Assembly: GCF_002237595.1 (NCBI RefSeq)
Contig: NZ_CP022529.1
Location: forward strand, 5,424,001 to 5,488,000
Source: Labrenzia sp. VG12
GTDB lineage: Bacteria; Pseudomonadota; Alphaproteobacteria; Rhizobiales; Stappiaceae
Length of the DNA stretch: 64,000 nucleotides
Reading direction: 5' to 3'
Part shown: one piece after another, positions 46,243 to 55,116 of the stretch
Layout: each line of letters opens with the position of its first letter
How positions within the stretch are numbered: position 1 is the first letter of the stretch
Notes under the pieces: generated by a model
What the model was told of the DNA's origin: nothing
What the model saw: only the letters and a program-made list of their open reading frames with translations
Databases searched by the model: none
Translations under genes and position numbers: made by a program

Positions 46243-46917
46243 ATGGCAGACGAGAAACCGGCAGCAAAGGCAGAACGCGATCCGGACACCGGATTGCTGC
46301 GTGGAAACGATGGCAAGGAGCGCTGCTGGTGGCATGGTGGGCTGGAGGACTACCAGCAGTACCACGACACGGAATGGGGCTGGCCCGTCGACGAGGACCG
46401 GAGGCTCTTTGAAAAGATCTGCCTGGAGGGCTTCCAGTCCGGATTGTCCTGGCTGACGATTCTGCGCAAACGCGAGGGGTTTCGGGCCGCATTTGCGAAT
46501 TTCGAGTTTGAACAGGTCGCCAAATTCACGGAGGCTGACGTGGAGCGGTGTCTCCAGGACGCAGGAATTGTGCGGCACCGCAAGAAGATCGAATCGACCA
46601 TCAACAATGCCAGGCGAGCTCTGGAGCTGAGAGACGAGTTCGGCTCGCTTGCGGCCTATTTCTGGTCCTACGAGCCGAAACCGGAAAACCGGCCAGAGAA
46701 AATTGACTTCGCCACGGCCCGCACACTCGGCAAGACGGCGGAAAGCACCGCCTTGTCGAAAGACCTGAAAAAACGCGGCTGGAGCTTCGTTGGGCCGACC
46801 ACCGTCTATGCCTTCATGCAGTCCATGGGCATGGTCAACGATCACTTGGAAGGCTGCTGCTGCCGAGACGATATCGAAGCGGCGAGGGACGCGTTCAAGC
46901 GGCCGGTTAAGGGGTAA
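46243..46917 (+). CDS. tag: DNA-3-methyladenine glycosylase I
   Basis: This 224-aa protein repairs 3-methyladenine by base excision. The zinc site of E. coli Tag is conserved with the same spacing: Cys28 and His41 near the N-terminus (RCWWHGG, YHDTEWG), and the His and Cys of NDHLEGC near the C-terminus. Glu62 in CLEGFQSGLSW matches the active-site glutamate. An N-terminal extension of about 24 residues is present. ATG 46243 is preferred over the TTG at 46231. Confidence 0.94.
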   Translation: MADEKPAAKAERDPDTGLLRGNDGKERCWWHGGLEDYQQYHDTEWGWPVDEDRRLFEKICLEGFQSGLSWLTILRKREGFRAAFANFEFEQVAKFTEADVERCLQDAGIVRHRKKIESTINNARRALELRDEFGSLAAYFWSYEPKPENRPEKIDFATARTLGKTAESTALSKDLKKRGWSFVGPTTVYAFMQSMGMVNDHLEGCCCRDDIEAARDAFKRPVKG

Positions 46918-47374
46918 AGCCAGGCTACGTTCGCTCGGGACCTGCTTACTGGCGCCGTTCATGTTTGAGGTGAGGCGAATTCACTTCGCGACCCTCTCGC
47001 TTGCTTTCCCGAGAAGGAAAGGGGCAGGTTGATCCATGAGGTGGCGTGTCAACAATTCAGATGTCATCCCCGCGAAAGCGGGGACCAAGGAAACCTCATC
47101 ATCTGCAAACAAGAAACGCCCGGGAGTCCTGGGTCCCGGATCTTCGCTGCGCTGCGTCCGGGATGACAAATTCGAGAGTGCGTATGTCCTCGTGTGCGTT
47201 GAGCTAAGGCATTTCGAGAATTGCTTGAAACAAACAAAGCCGACTTTTGCGTTATTGGCAGAACCGAGAGGCAGCTAATGCCGGCTCAGACTTTTCTCGA
47301 ATAGCTATAGGCCATGATGAGACGCGAAAATTCGAGGGGGTGATGGAAGGCTGTGCGCTTCTTACAGGAAACCC
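46918..47374. other. Noncoding gap between tag and hisG
   Basis: 457 bases without a credible gene. The middle holds the dispersed repeat at 47062-47168. The 80-codon open frame over that repeat encodes the DVIPAKAGT string typical of translated repeat DNA and is not a gene. Nothing else was recognised, and no clear terminator for either flanking gene. Confidence 0.75.
47062..47168. repeat. Dispersed palindromic repeat element with 9-bp terminal inverted repeats
   Basis: The 107-base element is bounded by TGTCATCCC and GGGATGACA. Inside the left end CCCCGC-GAAA-GCGGGG forms a hairpin, and the block GGAGTCCTGGGTCCCGG is typical of alphaproteobacterial intergenic repeats. A diverged relative in inverse orientation lies at 1452-1600. 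It is MITE-like: small, noncoding, with terminal repeats. Confidence 0.8.
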
Positions 47375-48343
47375 TTACCCACCCACCTTCGATAGGAGCG
47401 GCGCGAACAGGCGATTTTCCTTCGAGAACACGTAGTCCAGCGTTTCGACCGTAACCGTTTCCGCCCCTTCGGCAATCAGCAGTTGGGCACAGTCGGCGAC
47501 GGCGTCCTTCGGGCAGAGGACGCTGACATGGTGGGCATCATCCTTGTCGGCAAAACGCTGCAGAGCGCCGACCTTGCTGACAGCCCGCAGCGCCTGCGTC
47601 CGGTCGTCGACGACGGCCTTGACCAGCTTGACGTCACGCGCGGCCTCTTCGGCGGCAATCCGGTCCAGGATGGCGCGGGCGGCGGTCAATGCGGTTTCCG
47701 ACCAGTCGGCGTTGAGCGATGCGACGAGATTGGCCTGGCTCTTCAGCATGACACCGTCGGCGAGGATCTTCAGGTTGTTGGCCTGAAGCGTCGAGCCGGT
47801 GGTGGTGATGTCGACGATCAGTTCGGCAGAGCCCGCAGCCGGTGCGCCCTCGGTCGCTCCGGCGCTTTCCACGATCCGGTAGTCGGCAATGCCGTGCCCG
47901 GCAAAATAGGACCGGGTCAGGTTGACATATTTGGTCGCGACCCGAAGGCGGCTGCCGTGACGGCTCCTGAAATCGGATGCGACGTCGGACAGGTCCGCCA
48001 TGGTTTCAACGTCGATCCACGCCTTGGGCACGGCGACCACGACATCCGCCGGACCGAAGCCGAGCGGCGTGACGATGTGAACCGTGCTGTCCGGATCGGT
48101 GATGTTCTCGTGCACCAGGTCGAGACCGGTGATGCCAAAATGCACGTCGCCATCAGACAGCGCCCGCGCGATTTCGGAGGCCGACAGGAATGCGATCTCG
48201 ACATTGGGCAGTCCCTTGATGGCGCCCCGGTAATTGCGTGCGCCACCCGGCTGCAGGACTTTCAGACCGGCCCGGCCAAAGAAGTCGTGGGTGTTTTCCT
48301 GCAGGCGGCCCTTGGACGGGATGGCGATAATCAGTTTGCTCAT
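47375..48343 (-). CDS. hisG: ATP phosphoribosyltransferase HisG, long form
   Basis: At 322 aa it catalyses the first step of histidine synthesis. The N-terminal part is a normal catalytic HisG (IIAIPSKGRLQENT, FGITGLDLVHENI, and the PRPP loop VDITTTGSTLQANNL). The C-terminal 90 or so residues, from about 230, look like a regulatory extension absent from short HisG. The start overlaps the hisZ stop by 4 bases (ATGA). Finding both an extended HisG and HisZ is noted separately. Confidence 0.93.
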   Translation of the reverse strand: MSKLIIAIPSKGRLQENTHDFFGRAGLKVLQPGGARNYRGAIKGLPNVEIAFLSASEIARALSDGDVHFGITGLDLVHENITDPDSTVHIVTPLGFGPADVVVAVPKAWIDVETMADLSDVASDFRSRHGSRLRVATKYVNLTRSYFAGHGIADYRIVESAGATEGAPAAGSAELIVDITTTGSTLQANNLKILADGVMLKSQANLVASLNADWSETALTAARAILDRIAAEEAARDVKLVKAVVDDRTQALRAVSKVGALQRFADKDDAHHVSVLCPKDAVADCAQLLIAEGAETVTVETLDYVFSKENRLFAPLLSKVGG

Positions 48344-49491
48344 GCTTCAACACTCGCTGCAATCCGGTCCAGCCACATGGAAAAGCCGATGGCCGGAACA
48401 TCCGTTTCGGCGCCCAGCAGGGTAACCAGCTTGTCATAGCGGCCGCCGCCCACAAGGGGGCCGCCCACATCCGGTCCGGCAGCGTGGATCTCGAAAACGA
48501 AGCCGGAGTAATAGTCCAGGCGCCGGCCGAACTCGGCGGCAAAGGTCAGCCGGGACACGGGGATCCCCTTGGCCGCGATGGCGGCAAGACGCTGTTCGAA
48601 GGCGGCAATTGGCGTATCGAGGCCAAGGCCGAATTCGGCCGCAAAGGCGCGCAGGGCCTTAGGGGCGCTTTCGCCATCGGCTTTCAGGGAGAGATAGGCA
48701 GTCAGCGTTTCGGCCGCCCTGTCATGACCGCGCGCTCCGCGGGCCAATGCAGCCTGCTCCAGGAAGCGGTCGGCAATTTCGCTTGGTGTGCGCCCGCCAA
48801 CAGCCGAGATACCGGCAATCGACAGAAGGTCCTCGACCACCGCGTGAGCGGCTTCCGGGTCGGCCCCCTCCAGGGCGGACAGGAAACCGAGACGAACGTC
48901 GCGGCTGTCGTCTTCGGTGGCCGCGCCGCCGGCCATGCGGCCGATGGCGGCATTCAGGCGGTCTGTCTCGCCAAAGAGGTCACGCAGGCGCCGGCGCCAG
49001 ACGGTCGGCAGGTCAAGCCCTTCCAGGATCGCCGCGAAGATGGTCTCGTCACCGATCCGGATCAGGCTGTCCTGAAGCCCGAAGGTCTCGAGCGCCTTCA
49101 CGGAAAGAGCCAGAAGATCGGCGTCGGCTTCGGCCGTGTCCGCACGGCCGAGGCTTTCCGCCCCCAGCTGAGGGATTTCGCCAAGCCCATCTTTCCGCTG
49201 ACGGAACACCGGCCCGTTGTAACAATAGGCGGCCGGCAGTTTGGCGGCCGGGTCGGCCAGGTGATGGCGGCAGACCGGGATGGTGAAGTCGGGACGCAGA
49301 CACAGGTCGGCGCCATCCGTCCCGCTGGTCAGGAACAGACGGCGGCGGATGTCCTCGCCGGTCAGGTCGAGAAAAACGTCGGCCGGCTGCAGGATCGGCG
49401 GGCTGACTTGCGCGTGGCCCGCCGCGCGGAACAGCTCTAGCACCGTGTCAATCTTGGCCGGGTCCAATCCGTTCATCTGCGCCGTTCCCAT
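48340..49491 (-). CDS. hisZ: ATP phosphoribosyltransferase regulatory subunit HisZ
   Basis: This 383-aa paralogue of histidyl-tRNA synthetase's catalytic domain has the motif 2 region (DLCLRPDFTIPVCRHHL, AYCYNGPVFR) and motif 3 (GGGRYDKLVTLLG, AIGFSMWLDRI), but no anticodon-binding domain. HisZ assembles with HisG and confers histidine feedback inhibition. It lies five bases after hisS and overlaps hisG, forming one operon. Confidence 0.94.
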   Translation of the reverse strand: MGTAQMNGLDPAKIDTVLELFRAAGHAQVSPPILQPADVFLDLTGEDIRRRLFLTSGTDGADLCLRPDFTIPVCRHHLADPAAKLPAAYCYNGPVFRQRKDGLGEIPQLGAESLGRADTAEADADLLALSVKALETFGLQDSLIRIGDETIFAAILEGLDLPTVWRRRLRDLFGETDRLNAAIGRMAGGAATEDDSRDVRLGFLSALEGADPEAAHAVVEDLLSIAGISAVGGRTPSEIADRFLEQAALARGARGHDRAAETLTAYLSLKADGESAPKALRAFAAEFGLGLDTPIAAFEQRLAAIAAKGIPVSRLTFAAEFGRRLDYYSGFVFEIHAAGPDVGGPLVGGGRYDKLVTLLGAETDVPAIGFSMWLDRIAASVEA

Positions 49492-49496
49492 TGACT

Positions 49497-50963
49497 TCAG
49501 GCCTCGCTTGCCCGCTGGCGGTCGTCCGCCTGACCGTTAAGGATCGCGCGAACGGTTTCGATCAGCTCAGCTTCCTTGACAGTAACCTGTGCCGGACGGC
49601 TCTCGCGCCAGGTGATGTTGTCGGTGATTTCTTCCGACAGGCGCTTGCCCTCGATCAGGTCCTTGACTTGAATCTCGCCGGCCTCGCGCTCGTCCGAGCC
49701 CTGAATGATCGCGACCGGGCAATTGCGCCGGTCCGCATATTTCAGCTGATTGCCGAATTTCTTCCAGTTGCCCTGATACATCTCGGCCCGAATGCCGGCT
49801 TCCCTGAGATCCTGAACCATCTTCTGGTAGCGGCCGAGCGCAGCAACATCGCCGTCCATCACGGTGACCAGTACCGGCGCGACAACGTCGGCGGTGCCGA
49901 GTTTTCCGAGGTTCTTCAGCGCCGTCATCAGGCGGGAAACGCCCATCGAAAATCCGGTGGCCGGCACATCGCGGCCGGTGAAGCGTTTTACCAGGCCGTC
50001 GTAACGTCCGCCGCCGCCGACGGACCCGAACTGGACGACTTCGCCCTTTTCGTTGGTAACGTCGAACAGCAGTTCTGCCTCGAAAACACAGCCGGTGTAA
50101 TATTCAAGACCACGCACGACGGACGGGTCGATCTTGATCCGGTCTTCGCCGTAACCACAGGCGGCAAAAATGCCTGCCATAGTGTTCAGTTCGGTGACAC
50201 CTTCATTTTCGAGCGAGCCGGCGCCGGAGACAAAGCCGACGATCTGGTCGACTGCAGTAGCATCGAGCCCGGCGCCCTTGGTGAAGTCTCCGCTTTCGTC
50301 CTTGCGGCCCTCACCAAGCAGCAGCTTGACGCCGTCAATGCCGAACTTGTCGAGCTTGTCGATCGCGCGCAAAACCGTCATGCGGCGCTCGTCATGCTCC
50401 TCGCCGCCAAGGCCGATGGCTTCCAGAACACCATCCAGAACCTTGCGGTTGTTGACGCGGATGACATAGTCGCCACGCGGAATGCCGAGCGCTTCCATCG
50501 TGTCGGCCATCATCATGCACATTTCCGCATCCGCCTGGACACCCGGCGCGCCGACCGTGTCGGCATCGAACTGCATGAACTGGCGGAACCGGCCGGGGCC
50601 GGGCTTTTCGTTGCGGAACACCCAGCCGGCCCGGTAGGTCCGGTAGGGCAGCTGGATCTCGTTGATGTTTTCCGAGACATGACGGGCGAGCGGCGCGGTC
50701 AGGTCATAGCGCAGACTCATCCATTGCTCGTCCTCGTCCTGCACGGAAAAGACGCCGGCATTGGGCCGGTCGGTGTCGGGCAGGAACTTGCCGAGGCAAT
50801 CCGTATATTCAAAGGCCGGCGTTTCGACCGGATCGAAGCCGTATTGCTCATAGACCTTGCGGATCTTGCCGATCATCTCGTCGGTTGCGCGGATGTCCTC
50901 GGCAGAGCGGTCAGCGAAGCCACGCGGCAGGCGGGCCTTCAATTTGTTCGGTTTTTTGGCCAT
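49497..50963 (-). CDS. hisS: Histidyl-tRNA synthetase
   Basis: This class II synthetase of 488 aa has motif 2 (RYDLTAPLARHV, YRAGWVFRNEKPG), the histidine-binding segment VVRGLEYYTGCVFEA, motif 3 (GGGGRYDGLVKRF, GFSMGVSRL) and a C-terminal anticodon-binding domain. ATG 50963 is preferred over a TTG 30 bases upstream. It heads the hisS-hisZ-hisG operon, an arrangement placing the synthetase next to its paralogue. Confidence 0.96.
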   Translation of the reverse strand: MAKKPNKLKARLPRGFADRSAEDIRATDEMIGKIRKVYEQYGFDPVETPAFEYTDCLGKFLPDTDRPNAGVFSVQDEDEQWMSLRYDLTAPLARHVSENINEIQLPYRTYRAGWVFRNEKPGPGRFRQFMQFDADTVGAPGVQADAEMCMMMADTMEALGIPRGDYVIRVNNRKVLDGVLEAIGLGGEEHDERRMTVLRAIDKLDKFGIDGVKLLLGEGRKDESGDFTKGAGLDATAVDQIVGFVSGAGSLENEGVTELNTMAGIFAACGYGEDRIKIDPSVVRGLEYYTGCVFEAELLFDVTNEKGEVVQFGSVGGGGRYDGLVKRFTGRDVPATGFSMGVSRLMTALKNLGKLGTADVVAPVLVTVMDGDVAALGRYQKMVQDLREAGIRAEMYQGNWKKFGNQLKYADRRNCPVAIIQGSDEREAGEIQVKDLIEGKRLSEEITDNITWRESRPAQVTVKEAELIETVRAILNGQADDRQRASEA

Positions 50964-51329
50964 GAAATTCTTGGTCGTGGTTAGGCGCGCCAAAAACCTT
51001 GGGCGCCAGCATGGTGATGGTGCCGATGTCCTAGACGAAACAGGCCGCTAGGGCAAGGATGGTGCGGCCCGAGACAGATAGGATGCGTTTCTTTTGCTTC
51101 CCACCAAGCCATGCCTTGTTTGCATCACAGTTCGGAGTAAAAGGACCGGAACAAAGGTGGCAGAACACACCGTGTCATGGAACACGCAGTTGCAGCCGGT
51201 GCGCAACGCGGATTTCCCTTCTGTCTTTCCTTGTATTTAATCTCTATGGGGCTATGGTCCGCGCCACTTGCGGCAAATGGCAGAGCCGGCTCGGAAAATG
51301 CCGGCAAAGACGGGCAGAACGGATCGAGA
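50964..51329. other. Divergent intergenic region between hisS and the glycosyltransferase
   Basis: 366 bases with no credible gene on either strand. It must hold promoters for both divergent operons, but I see no element good enough to mark. The short open frame here is only the upstream extension of the glycosyltransferase frame. Confidence 0.6.
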
Positions 51330-52490
51330 ATGGACAGTGTGGTGCGCGTGGCAGACGGGAATGCCGGCGAAGATGGAGCAGGGGCTCAAAAGGGCATGGC
51401 ACGGCAATCCGCCGAGCTGAGCGTCATCCTGCCCAGCTTCAATGAAGCTGCCAACATTCCAATCCTGATCGAGCTGCTCGACAAGACCCTGGCCGGTATT
51501 GCCTGGGAAGCCATTGTCGTTGACGATAATTCTCCGGACGGCACCACCGAAGTTGCACGCACGATCGCGGCAAGCGATCCCCGTGTCCGGGTGATCCGCC
51601 GCATCGGCCGGCGCGGCCTGTCCGGCGCCTGCATCGAAGGCATTCTGGCCTCTTCCGCGCCCTATGTGGCGGTGATGGACGCCGACCTGCAGCACGACGA
51701 AACCATGCTGCCGAAAATGCTGGCCGAACTGCAAGGTGGCGATGCCGACCTGGTGGTTGCCAGCCGCAAGGTTGACGGCGGTACGGTCGGGGAAGGTCTT
51801 TCCAGCATCCGCGCCTGGGGCTCCAACATTGCCAATTCCCTGGCGCAGAAACTGCTGAATGTGACCCTGGAGGATCCGATGAGCGGGTTCTTCATGATCC
51901 GCCGGGAAAAGGCTGAAGCGCTGGCTCCGAAACTGTCGCCCCAAGGCTTCAAGATCCTGCTGGATCTTGTCTCCAGTGCCAAGGGCAGCCTGCGGATCAA
52001 GGAACTGCCCTTCACATTCCGCGAGCGCCAGCACGGTGAAAGCAAGCTCGATACGTTGGTGACCTTCGACTATTTCGGGCTGCTGCTGGCAAAATATTTC
52101 GGCGACATCATTTCGGTCCGTTTCCTGATGTTCGGACTGGTCGGCGCCAGCGGTCTCATCGTTCACCTGATCGCCCTGCGCGTGTTCCTGCTTGGTGGTC
52201 TGGAATTCAACCTGGGGCAGACGGCGGCGTCCTTTGTCGCCATGACCTCGAACTTCTTCCTCAATAACCAGCTGACCTATCGCGACCGCCGTCTTCACGG
52301 CATGCGTGCCGTGGTAGGGCTGCTGACTTTCTATGCGGTCTGTTCCGTCGGCGTTCTGGCCAATGTCGGCGTTGCCAACCTGATCTATGCCGACCCGTCC
52401 TACTGGTGGTTTGCCGGAACGGCCGGGGCAATCATGGGTGCGGTCTGGAACTATGCGGCAAGCTCGGCGCTCACCTGGCGCAAGTCCTGA
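51330..52490 (+). CDS. GT2 glycosyltransferase with C-terminal GtrA domain
   Basis: This 386-aa protein joins a dolichol-phosphate-mannose-synthase-like GT2 domain (LSVILPSFNEAANIP, VVDDNSPDGTTE, catalytic MDADLQHDE) to a four-helix GtrA domain (from about residue 255, FLMFGLVGASGLIVHL). Such proteins charge undecaprenyl phosphate with a sugar at the inner membrane. ATG 51330 or ATG 51396 are both possible starts; the former has a purine-rich site. It is followed after one base by the GT39 gene. Confidence 0.88.
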   Translation: MDSVVRVADGNAGEDGAGAQKGMARQSAELSVILPSFNEAANIPILIELLDKTLAGIAWEAIVVDDNSPDGTTEVARTIAASDPRVRVIRRIGRRGLSGACIEGILASSAPYVAVMDADLQHDETMLPKMLAELQGGDADLVVASRKVDGGTVGEGLSSIRAWGSNIANSLAQKLLNVTLEDPMSGFFMIRREKAEALAPKLSPQGFKILLDLVSSAKGSLRIKELPFTFRERQHGESKLDTLVTFDYFGLLLAKYFGDIISVRFLMFGLVGASGLIVHLIALRVFLLGGLEFNLGQTAASFVAMTSNFFLNNQLTYRDRRLHGMRAVVGLLTFYAVCSVGVLANVGVANLIYADPSYWWFAGTAGAIMGAVWNYAASSALTWRKS

Positions 52491-52491
52491 C

Positions 52492-53991
52492 GTGACGACA
52501 CGGCCCGAGACAGAAGAGCTGCCGTTTTTCCTGCGACCAACAGGCCTTGCCCTGCTGGTCGCCCTCTTGACGGCCTTGAAGCTTTTTGCCGCCAGCCAGG
52601 CCCATTTTGTCGAAGACGAGGCCTATTACCGGATCTGGGGTCTGTTTCCGGCCCTGAGCTACTACGATCACCCGCCGATGATCGGCTGGTGGATCGCCCT
52701 GGGGCAGGCGCTGTTCGGCGACACGATCCTGGCCGTCCGTGCGCTTGTAGTAGCGTCCGGCGTCGTCGGCTCGCTGGCGCTCTGGCGCACGGCATCCCTG
52801 CTGTTCAACCGCCGTGTGGCCGGCTGGGCGGTTCTTTTTCTCAACACCAGCCTCCTGGTGGGTATCGGCGGCATCCTGGCAACGCCGGATGCGCCCTCCG
52901 TTCTCTTCTGGGGGCTGAGCCTCTGGGCGCTTGCCGAACTGTCCCGTTCCCGTAACGCAAACTGGTGGCTGGTGGTTGGCCTGATGGCAGGGCTGGGCCT
53001 GCTGTCAAAATACTCCGTCCTGTTTCTCGGCGCCGGGATCGTGCTCTGGCTCCTGTGGGTGCCCGAGGCGCGGCGCTGGTGGACAAGCTGGCAATTGTGG
53101 GCCGGCGGCCTGATCGCCGTGCTCTGCTTCCTGCCGGTGCTTTACTGGAATCACCTCCACGAGTGGGCGAGTTTTTACAAGCAGTTCGGCCGGGCCGGTG
53201 TGTCCGGTTTAACGGCCAAATACATCTTCGAGTTCCTGGGCGCCGTCGCTGGCCTGATGAACCCGCTGATCGCAGTGTTGGCCGTGCCCGGGGCGATCAA
53301 GCTTGCCGGAGGGCTCAAGAGCCGCGAAACTGCTGCCTCTCTCCTGCTGCTGACCGTGCTGCCGTTTCTCCTTTATCTTCTGTATCACTCGCTTCATGCA
53401 CGTGTGCAGGCCAACTGGCCGGCGCCGCTTTTTCCGGCCTTTGCGATGATGGCGGCGGTCTTTGTTGCTGGCTTGCCCGGAAGAGGCGGGATCAGGCTGG
53501 GAGTGGCGCGCACCGGCGTTGCACTCGGACTGGCCGTTGCCGTTCTGGTTCAGCTGCATGCCGTCTGGCCGGTGACGGGTCAGTTTGCCCGAAAGGATCC
53601 GACGTTCCAGTTGCGCGGCTGGCCGGAAATCGGTGCCGAGCTTCGTTCGATTGCCAAGCAGGAAGGGGCCGGGTTTGTGGCAACGACCAGCTATGGCCTG
53701 AACGGTCAACTGGATTTCCTCCTGAAAGACGATGTGCCGGTCATCCAGCTCACCGAGCGCATCCGCTACATCATGGCAAAGGCGCCGGATCCGGACTTGT
53801 TCGACCGGCCGGGGCTCTACGTGGCCATCGAGCGCCGTGACCAGTCCCGCAATCTGGCGGAGACTTTCAGTACGGTTGAAAAACTCACAGAGCTGACCCG
53901 GCGCGTCAAAGGTGTCCCCTTGGAGACCTTGAATATCTACAAGATCGATGGCCGGACCAGGCCGGTATTGGAGCCTGTCTTGCCAAGATGA
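52492..53991 (+). CDS. GT39/ArnT-like membrane glycosyltransferase
   Basis: This polytopic protein of 499 aa resembles ArnT/PMT-type transferases that take a sugar from undecaprenyl phosphate and add it to lipid A or another periplasmic acceptor. The first periplasmic loop has the catalytic acid region HFVEDEAYYRIWG and SYYDHPPMIGWW, followed by about ten more helices and a C-terminal soluble domain of about 110 residues. GTG 52492 starts one base after the upstream stop; the longer frame overlaps that gene. The preceding GT2-GtrA protein is the likely donor maker. Confidence 0.88.
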   Translation: MTTRPETEELPFFLRPTGLALLVALLTALKLFAASQAHFVEDEAYYRIWGLFPALSYYDHPPMIGWWIALGQALFGDTILAVRALVVASGVVGSLALWRTASLLFNRRVAGWAVLFLNTSLLVGIGGILATPDAPSVLFWGLSLWALAELSRSRNANWWLVVGLMAGLGLLSKYSVLFLGAGIVLWLLWVPEARRWWTSWQLWAGGLIAVLCFLPVLYWNHLHEWASFYKQFGRAGVSGLTAKYIFEFLGAVAGLMNPLIAVLAVPGAIKLAGGLKSRETAASLLLLTVLPFLLYLLYHSLHARVQANWPAPLFPAFAMMAAVFVAGLPGRGGIRLGVARTGVALGLAVAVLVQLHAVWPVTGQFARKDPTFQLRGWPEIGAELRSIAKQEGAGFVATTSYGLNGQLDFLLKDDVPVIQLTERIRYIMAKAPDPDLFDRPGLYVAIERRDQSRNLAETFSTVEKLTELTRRVKGVPLETLNIYKIDGRTRPVLEPVLPR

Positions 53992-54099
53992 TCTGTCAGG
54001 ATATTTCAGGGTCCTGTCAGAAGTGACTTGCAAAGCCCTGAGGAATGCCGCAGGGATGTGACTGATTAGTCAGTTTGTCCGGTCCGCCTGCGGAAATAG

Positions 54100-54897
54100 A
54101 TGAAGCGAATTACACTTGGTGCTCTTGATTACGGCCTCGCCTTTGGCGTTGACCGCGCCTTGCGCGAACTCGTCGAGCAGGGCCGTTTGAGCGCGCTTGG
54201 CGCTTTGGTGGCAACGGATCTTTGGCCGCGCGAGTTCCGGCCGCTTCAGGAAACGGTGGCGCAGGTCGGCAAGCGGGCGCTGTTCGGGGTGACACTTGCG
54301 TTCAGCGGCGACCGGGTCGCGCCGGTCAGCGCGCGCATGCAGGAAATCTACGGCGACCGCATGTTCACGCGCGAACAGCTTCAACGCCGCGCGCTTTTGC
54401 GCCTGTTGCCGGATGAATTGCTTCTGGAGGAAGCGCAGGCCCAGCTGGCCCGTTACAGCGTGCTGATGAAGCGGCCTCCGGATTTCGTCGCCGTTCGTGA
54501 AGGGCTGCTGGCCAGAACGTCGCTGGCGCGGCTGGTGTTCAAGGCGATCGTGCATGCGGATTATGAAACGCCGCCCCTGGTGATCTCGCCGGCACGTTCC
54601 GGGCTGAAACCCATCCGTCTTGCGCGTCTTGCCAGATCCTATGGCCTGAAGATGCTGCCCAAGGCCGATCCGCTTCCCGAAACCGAAGACGAGGAAGAGC
54701 TGCAGCGGCTTTTGCACAATCATTTCGACGGCATGGCCGATCTCAGCTTTGTTGCCGCGATTCCCGGGCGTTCGGACGATCGTCTCAGGCGCGACGAGCC
54801 GCGCCGCAAGGTGGCGATCCGCGAATGCCAGTATGAAGTGCTTGCCAGCGACAGATTCTTCCATACGCTGGAAAAGAAGGATGTGTTTCTGAACTAG
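54100..54897 (+). CDS. Degenerate ChbG/HpnK (YdjC-like) deacetylase family protein
   Basis: At 265 aa the N-terminus ITLGALDYGLAFGVDRALRE aligns by eye with the ADDFG-starting first strand of the ChbG/HpnK family, and the C-terminus VAIRECQYEVLASDRFF with its end. The metal ligands are mostly lost: ADD has become ALD (8-10), the GxHxN-type histidine is absent (GVTL, 63-66) and the HxxHxH segment is absent near PPDFVAVREG (126-135). It is either a non-catalytic relative or uses other residues. It lies 108 bases after the GT39 gene on the same strand. Confidence 0.65.
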   Translation: MKRITLGALDYGLAFGVDRALRELVEQGRLSALGALVATDLWPREFRPLQETVAQVGKRALFGVTLAFSGDRVAPVSARMQEIYGDRMFTREQLQRRALLRLLPDELLLEEAQAQLARYSVLMKRPPDFVAVREGLLARTSLARLVFKAIVHADYETPPLVISPARSGLKPIRLARLARSYGLKMLPKADPLPETEDEEELQRLLHNHFDGMADLSFVAAIPGRSDDRLRRDEPRRKVAIRECQYEVLASDRFFHTLEKKDVFLN

Positions 54898-54940
54898 GCC
54901 GTTTCGAGGGCGCAAGCCTCGGACAACGGCCTGAAACGAA

Positions 54941-54971
54941 AAAACGGTCCTGCGGGGAACAGGACCGTTTT
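54941..54971 (+). terminator. Intrinsic terminator after the glycolipid cassette
   Basis: AAAACGGTCCTG (54941-54952) pairs with CAGGACCGTTTT (54960-54971) across a 7-base loop and continues into T residues. Confidence 0.88.
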
Positions 54972-55116
54972 TCGTGGAGGTCTGGAAGGGGGGAGGGGCA
55001 ACCCCGCTTCCATGTCCTTTGATATAGGGTTATTTTGCTCCGATGCACGTGACGAGGATCACAAATTTTCATTTGGTCCTTTTTTCGACGGGCAGATTAC
55101 TTGGCAGGGGGTCGGT

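Noticed and set aside
47036..47278. 80-codon frame near the tag-hisG gap
   Set aside because: It covers the dispersed repeat and encodes the familiar translated-repeat string DVIPAKAGT; not a gene.
49491..50984. 497-codon plus-strand frame
   Set aside because: Exactly opposite hisS, which is certain from synthetase motifs 2 and 3.
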